Shown here piece after piece: positions 41,454-49,718 of a DNA stretch of 64,000 nucleotides. Position 1 is the stretch's first letter. Every line of letters starts with the position of its first letter. The stretch covers positions 62,001 through 126,000 of the forward strand of contig DATLRX010000033.1 of assembly GCA_035534435.1 (NCBI GenBank). Reading direction: 5' to 3'. The notes beneath the pieces were generated by a model. The model saw only the letters and a list, made by a program, of their open reading frames with translations, was not told where the DNA came from and did no database searches. This DNA comes from Palsa-851 sp035534435. Its GTDB lineage: Bacteria; Chloroflexota; Dormibacteria; Aeolococcales; Aeolococcaceae. Both the position numbers and the translations under genes were made by a program.

Positions 41454-43471
41454 AGGAGCTCCTTGACGCGGAGCGCCACCGGGCGTGGCACGACCGTCGT
41501 GAGCTGGTCGACCGGCGCGTCGCGGATGGCGTCGATGCTCCCGAAGTGACGCAGCAGCGCGCGCCTGCGCACCGGTCCGAGCCCCGGCACCACGTCCAGC
41601 TTCGAGCGCAGCGCCGCCTTCGCACGGCGTCCGCGATGGTGTGTGATGGCGAAACGATGCGCCTCGTCGCGCACCCGCTGCACCAGGAAGAGTGTCGGGC
41701 TGTCGCGTTCGAGGATGATCGGTCGTGCGCGTCCCGGCTTGTACAGCTCCTCGTTGCGCTTGGCCAGCCCGAAGACCGGCACCTGCTGCAGGCCGGCTTC
41801 GCGAAGCGCGCGCACCGCCGCGCTCAGCTGACCTTTTCCACCGTCGATGAGGACCAGGTCCGGCAGCACGGAGAAGCTGAGATCCGAGTCATCCCCGCCG
41901 CGACGCGGAGCGCGGCGCGCGCGTTGCTCGGATCCGTTCGCACCGGCCGGATCGAGGACCGGGACGTCATCGGCTCCGCCCTCGTCGCGGGGCGCGAGCC
42001 TGCGGAACCGCCGGCGCAGCGTCTCCTCGATCGACGCGAAATCGTTGGCGCCCTCGACGGTCTTGATGCCGAAGTGGCGGTAGCTCGCCGGTGCCGGACG
42101 GCCTTCCTCGAAGACGACCATCGACCCCACGGAGTTGGTTCCCATCGTGTTGCTGATGTCGTAGCACTCGATGCGACGTGGTGGAGCCGGAAGCTGCAGG
42201 CTGGTGGCGAGGTCGTCGAGCAGCGCCTCAGTCTTCGCCGCGTCGTAGTCGTCCACGATGCGTTGCTGGCGCAGGGCGACCATCGCCGTCTCCGCCGCTT
42301 GCGCTATGAGCCGGCGCGCGTCACCGCGTTGGGGGACGTGCACCTCCACCGGACCGCCACGCTGTTCGGCAAGGAACTCCTCGAGAACAGCGCGACCGTC
42401 GATGTCGTCCGAGACGAGCAGACGCCGTGGGACCGAGGTCACGCTGCCGTAGTACTGCGGCAGGAATCCGGCGAGGCAGGCGGCGGCGTCCAGCCCCGTG
42501 ACGCCTTCGAGCTCGTGCGTCTCCATGCCCATGACGCGTCCCTGGCGGATGCTCAGGACGGCGGCCATCGCCCTGCCGCCCTCGACCACGACGGCGATGC
42601 AATCCTCGTCGGCGCGAGCGCCGCGAAGCACCGTCTGGCGCTCGCTGATGCGCTCGATTGCGCGCAGGCGGTCCCGAAAACGGGCGGCAAGCTCGTAGTC
42701 GCGACCATCGGCCGCGGCGTCCATCTGGTCGCGCAGCTCGTCGTGCAGCTTCTCCGAGCGTCCCTCCATGAACTCCTGCACCTGCTCGAGGATCTCCGCG
42801 TACGCCGGCGCGTCGATCCTGCCTTCGCACGGGCCTGAGCAGCGCTTGATGTGATAGTCGAGGCACACCCGTCCGCGCCGGAAGATCTCGTCGCTGCAGG
42901 TGCGAAAGGGGAAGATGGTGCGCAGCGATCGCACCGTCGTGCGCAGCGACTGCGCGCTCGTGTACGGGCCGAAATAACGCGCCCCGTCGCGGATCACCTT
43001 TCGCGTGTAGTAGGGCCTCGGGAACAGCGTCGCGCCTTCGGCACTCTTGCCGCGCGGCTTGCGCACCTCCTCGCGCGCCGTGCCCGGAGCGACCGCATCG
43101 TGGACGCCGGGCCGCGGGATCTTGAGGTAGAGATAGCTCTTGTCGTCCTTGAGGCGCACGTTGAACCGCGGCCGGTGCTGCTTGATCAGCGAGTTCTCCA
43201 GCACGAGCGCCTCGTGCTCGCTCTGACACGCGATCACCTCGAAGTCGAAGACGCTCGCGATGAGCTGATGCGTTCGCGCCTGCAACGTGTCGATACCCGT
43301 GAACCACGAGCGCAGGCGGTTGCGAACGTTCGCAGCCTTGCCGACGTAGATGACGCGCGCGTCGGCGCCGCGCATGACGTAGACGCCCGCGCCGCTCGGC
43401 GAGGCACGGAGCCGCGCCTTCAGCAGCGCGGGGTCGTCGAGAAGACGCTCTGCCCGCTTGGTCGGCACCAT
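41450..43471 (-). CDS. uvrC: UvrABC system protein C
   Basis: 673 residues from the ATG at 43471; further in-frame codons upstream belong to a shadow. Domains in order: GIY-YIG nuclease (GVYVMRGADARVIYVGKA, residues about 30-110), Cys cluster CLDYHIKRCSGPC (about 210), UVR helix (about 245-290), RNase-H-like second nuclease (IECYDISNTMGTNSV and LPDLVLIDGGKGQL), and tandem HhH (VPGLGPVRRRALLRHFGS). UvrC incises both sides of a lesion after UvrAB loading. Insertions of Arg/Gly-rich sequence occur near residues 135-150 and 515-545. Confidence 0.95.
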   Translation of the reverse strand: MVPTKRAERLLDDPALLKARLRASPSGAGVYVMRGADARVIYVGKAANVRNRLRSWFTGIDTLQARTHQLIASVFDFEVIACQSEHEALVLENSLIKQHRPRFNVRLKDDKSYLYLKIPRPGVHDAVAPGTAREEVRKPRGKSAEGATLFPRPYYTRKVIRDGARYFGPYTSAQSLRTTVRSLRTIFPFRTCSDEIFRRGRVCLDYHIKRCSGPCEGRIDAPAYAEILEQVQEFMEGRSEKLHDELRDQMDAAADGRDYELAARFRDRLRAIERISERQTVLRGARADEDCIAVVVEGGRAMAAVLSIRQGRVMGMETHELEGVTGLDAAACLAGFLPQYYGSVTSVPRRLLVSDDIDGRAVLEEFLAEQRGGPVEVHVPQRGDARRLIAQAAETAMVALRQQRIVDDYDAAKTEALLDDLATSLQLPAPPRRIECYDISNTMGTNSVGSMVVFEEGRPAPASYRHFGIKTVEGANDFASIEETLRRRFRRLAPRDEGGADDVPVLDPAGANGSEQRARRAPRRGGDDSDLSFSVLPDLVLIDGGKGQLSAAVRALREAGLQQVPVFGLAKRNEELYKPGRARPIILERDSPTLFLVQRVRDEAHRFAITHHRGRRAKAALRSKLDVVPGLGPVRRRALLRHFGSIDAIRDAPVDQLTTVVPRPVALRVKELL

Positions 43472-43491
43472 TCCAGCCACTCTATCGCCGC

Positions 43492-45495
43492 TCAGGCGTC
43501 CCCCTCGGCACCGGTCAGCTCTGCGAGGAACGCCGCCTCGTCGAGCACACGCACCTCGAGACGCTGCGCCTTCTCGAGCTTGCTCCCCGGTGACGCGCCG
43601 GCCACGACGGCATGCGTCTTGCGGCTGACGCTCGAGCTGGGGTTGCCACCGAGGGCGCGGATGCGCGCCTCGGCGTCGGTGCGGCTCATGCCCTCGAGGC
43701 TTCCTGTGATCACCCACGTCTGGCCGCTCCACGGACCGCCGCCACCCGCCGCGCGCTCGGGGTCGACTCCGACCGCGCGGAGATGCTCGAGCACCTCGCG
43801 TCCCTCGGGCGACGCGAACCACGATGCCACGTGCTCGGCCACGACTGCCCCGATGCCCTCGACGCCGAGGAGATCCTCCTCCGTCGCGGCGGCCAGCGCG
43901 TCGATGCTGCCGAAATGCGCCGCGAGCGTGTCCGCGGTGTGCTCACCGACATGCCGGATGCCGAGAGCGTTGATGAACCGCGCCAGCGGGACCCTCCTGC
44001 GCGCGGCGATCGACTCGAGGAGCTTCGCCGCCGAGCGATCCGCGAAGCCGTCGAGCGTCAGGAGCTGCTCGGTGGTGAGCTTGAACAGGTCGGCGGCCTC
44101 CGTCGCATAGCCGAGGTCGAGCAGTTGATCGATGATCGCCGGACCGAGACCCTCGATGTTCATCGCACCGCGCGCCGCGAAATGGAGCAGCGACTCGCGA
44201 CGCTGCGCGGGACAGAGCGGGTTGAGGCAGCGCCGCACGACCTCGCCAGGCTCGCGCACGAGTTGCGTGTCACACGCGGGGCAATGCTCGGGCATCTGCC
44301 ACGGAACCGCTCCTTCCGGCCGCCTGTCGACGAGGACGCGGACGATCTCCGGGATGACGTCGCCGGCCTTGTGCAGCAGCACGGTGTCGCCGATGCGCAC
44401 GTCCTTGCGGGCGACCTCGTCCTCGTTGTGCAGGGTGCACCGGCGCACTGTCGAGCCTGCGACGAGCGTTGGTTCGAGGACTGCCACCGGGGTGACCGCA
44501 CCTGTGCGTCCCACCTGCACGTGGATGTCGAGCACCTGCGTCTCGTACTCCTCGGGGGGGAACTTGTACGCGATCGCCCAGCGAGGGGCGCGCGAGATCT
44601 GTCCCAGCTCCGCCTGCTCCGCGAGTGATGCGACCTTGATCACCACGCCGTCGGTCTCGTAGTCGAGCTGGTGGCGCCGCTCCGACCAGTGATCGAGGAA
44701 CGCGAGGACTTCGTCGATCGAGCCCGCGAGCCGTCGGTGCGGGTTCACGCGAAACCCCAGCAACTCCAGCGTGTCGAGCACCGCAGCCTGGCTCGGGAGC
44801 GAGCCTGGCGGCTCGAGCTGGTACATGAACGTCTGCAGCCCGCGACCGGCGGTCACCGTCGGGTCGAGCTGCCGGACCGCACCCGCCGCCGCGTTCCTCG
44901 GGTTGGCGTACACCGGCTTTCCCGCTTCCTCGAGCCGCGCGTTGGTGGCCGCGAACGCTCCCTTGGGGAGGTAGACCTCGCCGCGAACCTCGAGCGAGCC
45001 GGGAAGGCCCGCATCAGCGGCCTTCAGCGTCATCGGCACTGAGCGGATCGTCCGCACGTTCGCGGTCACATCCTCGCCCTCCACGCCGTTGCCGCGCGTC
45101 GCGGCGCGCACGAAGCGGCCCTTCTCGTACGTGATCGACATGGCGAGTCCGTCGATCTTCAGCTCGCATACGTACCCGGCGACGGCTCCGATGGCACGCT
45201 CGACGCGGACTCCGAACTCGCGAACCTCTTCAGGGCTGAAGGCGTTGTTGAGGCTGAGCATCGCCTGGTGATGGCGGACCTTCGTGAAGTTCGCCGCGGG
45301 CTCACCGCCCACGCGCTGCGTCGGTGAGTCGGGCGTTTGCAGCTCCGGATGCGCGGCCTCGAGGTCGACGAGCTCGCGGAAGAGCCGGTCGTACTCGGCG
45401 TCGGTGATCTCGGGCGTGTCGAGCACGTGGTACTGGCGCGAGTGGTGCTCCAGCTCGGCGCGGAGCGCGGCAACTCGTTCGCCGTCGTCGCTCAT
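43492..45495 (-). CDS. ligA: NAD-dependent DNA ligase
   Basis: 667 residues from an ATG in an ATGA overlap with pcrA. The Ia domain (RQYHVLDTPEITDAEYD) binds NMN. The adenylated Lys lies in GYVCELKIDGLAMS, with nucleotide motifs RGNGVEGEDVT and ETDGVVIKV. The four-Cys zinc finger (CPACDTQLVR and CLNPLCPAQ) precedes the HhH domain, and a BRCT domain ends the protein (TWVITGSLEGMSRTDAEARI). It seals nicks in replication and repair. The pcrA-ligA-uvrC neighbourhood forms a repair block. Confidence 0.96.
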   Translation of the reverse strand: MSDDGERVAALRAELEHHSRQYHVLDTPEITDAEYDRLFRELVDLEAAHPELQTPDSPTQRVGGEPAANFTKVRHHQAMLSLNNAFSPEEVREFGVRVERAIGAVAGYVCELKIDGLAMSITYEKGRFVRAATRGNGVEGEDVTANVRTIRSVPMTLKAADAGLPGSLEVRGEVYLPKGAFAATNARLEEAGKPVYANPRNAAAGAVRQLDPTVTAGRGLQTFMYQLEPPGSLPSQAAVLDTLELLGFRVNPHRRLAGSIDEVLAFLDHWSERRHQLDYETDGVVIKVASLAEQAELGQISRAPRWAIAYKFPPEEYETQVLDIHVQVGRTGAVTPVAVLEPTLVAGSTVRRCTLHNEDEVARKDVRIGDTVLLHKAGDVIPEIVRVLVDRRPEGAVPWQMPEHCPACDTQLVREPGEVVRRCLNPLCPAQRRESLLHFAARGAMNIEGLGPAIIDQLLDLGYATEAADLFKLTTEQLLTLDGFADRSAAKLLESIAARRRVPLARFINALGIRHVGEHTADTLAAHFGSIDALAAATEEDLLGVEGIGAVVAEHVASWFASPEGREVLEHLRAVGVDPERAAGGGGPWSGQTWVITGSLEGMSRTDAEARIRALGGNPSSSVSRKTHAVVAGASPGSKLEKAQRLEVRVLDEAAFLAELTGAEGDA

Positions 45496-47708
45496 GACTC
45501 GCCCACCGGCCACAGCGTCGCGTCGGCGACGGCGAAGATCTTCACTCCGTGGTCATCGAACTTGATGACGAGCTCCTCGCCGCCTCTCGTCATCGTGCTC
45601 TTGAGCACCGTCCCCTCTCCGTACACGTTGTGGCCGATGCGCATGCCCTCGGTGAAGCGCTGCGGTGCGAGCACGACCGGGTTGGGCCTGGTCGCATGCC
45701 CGATCACCGCACGCCGCACGGTCCCGGAAGCGCGAATGTCGCCGAAGGTCTGGCTGCCGGGGCGAACCGCCACCTCGAGCATCTCTCCGGGGATCTCGCC
45801 GAGGAAGCGCGAGGCCTCCGCGAGCTGTGCGGTGCCGTAGAGGTGGCGCCGGAATGCGTGCAGCAGATACAGCCGGCGCCGCGCGCGGGTGATCCCGACG
45901 TACGTGAGCCGGCGTTCCTCGGCGATCCCGGCGTCTCCCTCCTCGAGCGCGCGCGAGTGCGGGAGCAGCCCCTCCTCCATCCCCGCGATGAAGACGACGC
46001 CGAACTCGAGCCCCTTGACCATGTGCAGCGTGATGAGCGTCACGCCCTGCGCGTCCTCGCGCATGGTGTCGACGTCGCTGACCAGCGCGACGTTCTCGAG
46101 GAACTGCACGAGACCGTCCGGCGCCGGGACGTCGGCGTACTCACCGGCGAGCCCCGCAAGCTCGAGAACGTTGGCCCATCGTTCGTTGCCCTCCTGCGTG
46201 CCGTCCTGGAGCATCTCGCGGTAGCCGGTCTCCTCGAGAAGATGTTCGAGGAGCACGGTGAGCGGGACACGCTGCGCGTCGGCGCTGAGCCGTTCCATCA
46301 TCGCCGCGAAACCGTGCAACGCGGCCATGGCGGCGGGCCCGATGGCATCGTCCGTGTCGAGCATTTGCGCTGCCTCGAGCGGGCCGATTCCCTTCTTGCG
46401 CGCGAGCTTCTCCAGCTCCGAAACGCTCCGGTCCCCGATCTTCCGGCGCGGGGTGTTCACAACACGCGCGAAGGAGACAGCGTCGCGCGGGTTCACGCAG
46501 AGGCGGAGATACGCGAGCACGTCCTTGACCTCGCGGCGGTCGTAGAAGCGCAGGCCGCCGACGAGTTGATACGGAATCCCCCGGCGCAGGAACACTTCCT
46601 CGAAGGCTCGCGACTGCGCATTGGTGCGGTACAGCACGGCGCATTCGGCGAGTGAGACGCCCTCGCGTCCGATGAGGTTCTCGATCTCGGCGCCGACGGC
46701 GAGCGCCTCCTCGCGCTCGTCGTACACGGAGATGAGCCGCACGGGATCTCCCACGGTGCTCTCCGTCCACAGCCGCTTCTCCGCGCGTTCCTCATTGTTG
46801 CGAATGACGGAATGCGCGATGTCGAGGATCGGCTGCGTGGACCGGTAGTTCTGCTCCAGCACCACTTTCGTCGCATCGGGAAAGTCGTGCTGAAACGAGA
46901 GAATGTTGCGCACGTCCGCGCCTCGAAAGCCGTAGACCGCTTGATCGTCATCGCCGACCACAGTGACATTCCGATGTTTCGCCGCGAGGAGTTTCACCAG
47001 CTCGTACTGGGCCCTGTTGGTGTCCTGGTACTCGTCAACGAACAGGTGCAGGAACTTGTCCTGGTAGTACTCACGCACGGAGTCGACATCGCGAAGCAGG
47101 AAGAACGCGCGCAGCAGCAGGTCATCGAAATCGAGCGCCGACGCCTCGTCCAGCTCCCGCTCGTACGCGTAGTAGATGCGCGAGATCTGTTCCTCGAGCC
47201 CACCGGTCGCACGCGACTGGTAGTCGCGAGCGTCGAGCAACTCGTTCTTGGCGGCGCTGATCGCATGCGCGACGCGGTTCGGCGTCAGGCGTTTCTCGTC
47301 GATCCCCTCGGCGCGGATCGCGTTGCGCAGTGCCGACAGCCTGTCCGACTCGTCGTAGATGGTGTACCCGGGCGGGATGCCGATGGCATCGCCTTCACGG
47401 CGGAGCAGGCGCGCTCCGAGCGAGTGGAACGTGCCCAGCCACATGCCCTTGATGCTGTCCCCGATCAGCTGCTCCACGCGGGAGCGCATCTCGCGCGCCG
47501 CCTTGTTCGTGAAGGTCACAGCGCAGACCTCGTCGGGACGAACGCGGCGCGTGGCGATCACGTACGCGATGCGATGCGTGAGCACCCGTGTCTTGCCGCT
47601 TCCCGCACCCGCGAAGATGAGGAGCGGTCCGTCCGGTGCCTCCACCGCCTCGCGTTGCGGCGGGTTCAGGCCCTCGAGCAGGGCCGTCGCCCCGATCGTC
47701 GCGCTCAG
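45492..47708 (-). CDS. pcrA: UvrD/PcrA-family superfamily 1 DNA helicase with apparent CTG start
   Basis: 738 residues. Helicase motifs: Q motif GLNPPQREAV, Walker A FAGAGSGKTR, Ia CAVTFTNKAAREM, II LFVDEYQDTN, III VVGDDDQAVYGFRGAD, IV VLEQNYRST, V/VI TLHMVKGLEF and LTYVGITRARRRLYL. The C-terminal Tudor-like RNA polymerase-binding segment (NVYGEGTVLKS) is present. No ATG, GTG or TTG occurs in frame between the upstream gene and the Q motif. The only sensible start is CTG 47708-47706, inside a CTGA overlap with the amidohydrolase stop. The family role is replication fork and repair helicase. Confidence 0.94.
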   Translation of the reverse strand: MSATIGATALLEGLNPPQREAVEAPDGPLLIFAGAGSGKTRVLTHRIAYVIATRRVRPDEVCAVTFTNKAAREMRSRVEQLIGDSIKGMWLGTFHSLGARLLRREGDAIGIPPGYTIYDESDRLSALRNAIRAEGIDEKRLTPNRVAHAISAAKNELLDARDYQSRATGGLEEQISRIYYAYERELDEASALDFDDLLLRAFFLLRDVDSVREYYQDKFLHLFVDEYQDTNRAQYELVKLLAAKHRNVTVVGDDDQAVYGFRGADVRNILSFQHDFPDATKVVLEQNYRSTQPILDIAHSVIRNNEERAEKRLWTESTVGDPVRLISVYDEREEALAVGAEIENLIGREGVSLAECAVLYRTNAQSRAFEEVFLRRGIPYQLVGGLRFYDRREVKDVLAYLRLCVNPRDAVSFARVVNTPRRKIGDRSVSELEKLARKKGIGPLEAAQMLDTDDAIGPAAMAALHGFAAMMERLSADAQRVPLTVLLEHLLEETGYREMLQDGTQEGNERWANVLELAGLAGEYADVPAPDGLVQFLENVALVSDVDTMREDAQGVTLITLHMVKGLEFGVVFIAGMEEGLLPHSRALEEGDAGIAEERRLTYVGITRARRRLYLLHAFRRHLYGTAQLAEASRFLGEIPGEMLEVAVRPGSQTFGDIRASGTVRRAVIGHATRPNPVVLAPQRFTEGMRIGHNVYGEGTVLKSTMTRGGEELVIKFDDHGVKIFAVADATLWPVGES

Positions 47709-48580
47709 GCGTGCGCCCGGGTCGCGGGCGCCCCGCGCCCGGCCGACGCGCGGTACGCGTCGGGCCGCCGATCGGTCAGCAGGTTGTTGCGGGGCGTGCG
47801 ACTCCGAGCGCGGGTGACCGAGTCGAGATCGACCTCGGCCATGAGCAGCTCCTCGTCGGCCTTGCTCGCAGGCCCGGCCACCGGCCACCCGTCGGCGCCG
47901 ACGATGATCGAGGCGCCGATGAAGGTGACGTCGCGCTCGACGCCGATCCGATCCGCGCACGCCATCACGACGCCGTTCTGCGCCGCGGTGGCCATCGCGA
48001 CGTAATCGCCCTGGCAGTAGCCGCGATCGTCCCAGACCGTGCGCTTGAACGACGCGACCCAGTTGGTCGGGACCGCGACGATCTCGGCGCCTGCCAGCGC
48101 GAGCGCGCGAGCCGGCTCGGGGAACCAGAGGTCGTAGCAGATGATGATGCCGACCCTCCCGAACGGAAGGTCGACGATCGGCAGCTCGTCGCCCGGCTCG
48201 AACCACGACTGCTCGTCGTAGTAGAGGTGCAGCTTGCGATACGTGGCCAGGCGCCCCGCCGGGCCCACGAGGATCGCGCTGTTGTGCCGGCAGTCGCCGT
48301 CGCGTTCGTTGAGCCCCGCGACGATGTGGCACCCGTGCGTGGCGCAGACGTCGCGCAGCGCGGTCACCGTCGGGCCGCCGTCCGGGTCCTCCGCGCAGCG
48401 TTGCGCCTCGTCTGCATCCGCGAACACGTAGCCGCTCGAGGCGAGCTCCGGCAGCACGATGAGGTCCGCACCCTGGGTCGCCGCCACGGTCGCCCAGCGC
48501 ACCGCCTGCGCAAGGTTTCCTTCGAGCTCACCGACGTGCGGCTCGTACTGGGCAACCGCGATGCGGACGGGCCTGGTCAC
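47705..48580 (-). CDS. Carbon-nitrogen hydrolase (nitrilase superfamily)
   Basis: 291 residues from the GTG at 48580. The catalytic triad is visible: Glu in LIVLPELASSGY, Lys in YRKLHLYYDE, and Cys in IIICYDLWFPEPAR. It resembles N-carbamoylputrescine amidase or omega-amidase types that cut amide or carbamoyl bonds; the exact substrate is unknown. It is separated from alr by 4 bp and overlaps pcrA, so it is part of a long minus-strand run from alr to uvrC. Confidence 0.88.
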   Translation of the reverse strand: MTRPVRIAVAQYEPHVGELEGNLAQAVRWATVAATQGADLIVLPELASSGYVFADADEAQRCAEDPDGGPTVTALRDVCATHGCHIVAGLNERDGDCRHNSAILVGPAGRLATYRKLHLYYDEQSWFEPGDELPIVDLPFGRVGIIICYDLWFPEPARALALAGAEIVAVPTNWVASFKRTVWDDRGYCQGDYVAMATAAQNGVVMACADRIGVERDVTFIGASIIVGADGWPVAGPASKADEELLMAEVDLDSVTRARSRTPRNNLLTDRRPDAYRASAGRGAPATRAHA

Positions 48581-48584
48581 CCTC

Positions 48585-49718
48585 TCACGGTAGCGCAGCG
48601 GGTGCGGCCCCAGGCAGCCTCGGCATCCCGTCTGAGACGCCGCAGAGGATCTCGTGCGGCAGCGTCCCGGCCAGATCGCCGACCTCGTCGGCACCGATAC
48701 GGACTCCGTCGCGTTCGCCGATGAACATCGCCACGTCGCCTGCCGCCACGCCATCGATGTCCGTGACGTCCACGCTGACCTGATCCATGCTCACCATCCC
48801 GACGATCGGGCAGCGGCGGCCGCGGATTGCGAGGTGTCCGCAGTTGGAGAGGGCACGCGGCAGCCCCTGCCCGTAGCCCATCGTCGCCGTGGCGATCCGG
48901 CGCGCCGTCTCGGCTCGCCACGTCCTCCCATATCCCACCGTTTCCCCCGGCGCGACCGTGCGCACCTGGGCGACCCTGCAGAACACATGCATCGCGGGCC
49001 GGAGCGACGGCGGTCCCGGCACCGGTGGATAGCCGTAGAACGCGATGCCGACACGGACGAGGTCGTGATGCATCGCCGGGTGCGCCAGCACCGCGGCGCT
49101 GCCCGACGTGTGCAGCAGCGCGTCCGGCGCAAGCGGTCGGATCACCTCGACCGCGTCGAGGAACCGCGTGTGCTGCGTGATGGTGAATGCCGAGTCCGAA
49201 CCCGCGTCAGCGAAGTGCGTGAACAGGCCCGCCACCTCGACGCGCTCACCCGCGTCTCGCAGCGCCGCAACCAGAGACTCCACCGTCTCGGGAAGGGTGC
49301 CGAGCCGGTGGAGTCCACTGTCGATTTTGACGTGTCCGCGGACCCGGCGTCCCGTCCGGCCCGCGGCGGCTGCCGCGGCGCGAACACCGTCGGCGTCGAG
49401 GATGCCGATGTCGACATCGGCGTCGATCAGCCGGTCCTCCTGCCCTGGCGGCGTCCACCCGAGGACGAGCATCCGTGCCGTCACGCCCGCGGCACGCAGC
49501 TCGATCGCCTCTCCCGGCGTGTACACGCCGAGCCAGGTCGCTCCGCCGTCGAGTGCAGCCCTGGCGGCGATCCGGATCCCGTGCCCGTACCCGTTCGACT
49601 TGACCATGGCCATCAACCGGGCGGGACGGACCAGCGTCGCGATGACCGCCGCGTTGCGCGCCAGCGTGTCGACGTCGATCTCCACCCAGCGGAGGTGGTC
49701 GCCGGACGGTTCCGTCAC
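48585..49718 (-). CDS. alr: Alanine racemase
   Basis: 377 residues, GTG start in a GTGA overlap with the asparagine synthetase fusion gene. The PLP Lys is in LMAMVKSNGYGHG, the second catalytic Tyr in ETVGYGRTWRAE, and the phosphate/substrate motif in GHVKIDSGLHRLG. CPIVGMVSMDQVSVDVTD is diagnostic for bacterial Alr. It supplies D-alanine for peptidoglycan. Domain lengths are normal. Confidence 0.95.
   Translation of the reverse strand: MTEPSGDHLRWVEIDVDTLARNAAVIATLVRPARLMAMVKSNGYGHGIRIAARAALDGGATWLGVYTPGEAIELRAAGVTARMLVLGWTPPGQEDRLIDADVDIGILDADGVRAAAAAAGRTGRRVRGHVKIDSGLHRLGTLPETVESLVAALRDAGERVEVAGLFTHFADAGSDSAFTITQHTRFLDAVEVIRPLAPDALLHTSGSAAVLAHPAMHHDLVRVGIAFYGYPPVPGPPSLRPAMHVFCRVAQVRTVAPGETVGYGRTWRAETARRIATATMGYGQGLPRALSNCGHLAIRGRRCPIVGMVSMDQVSVDVTDIDGVAAGDVAMFIGERDGVRIGADEVGDLAGTLPHEILCGVSDGMPRLPGAAPAALP

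Noticed and set aside
43472..43822. An N-terminal extension of UvrC of more than 100 residues
   Set aside because: The added sequence is Arg/Gly-rich and shadows the 3' end of ligA; homologues start near the ATG at 43471.
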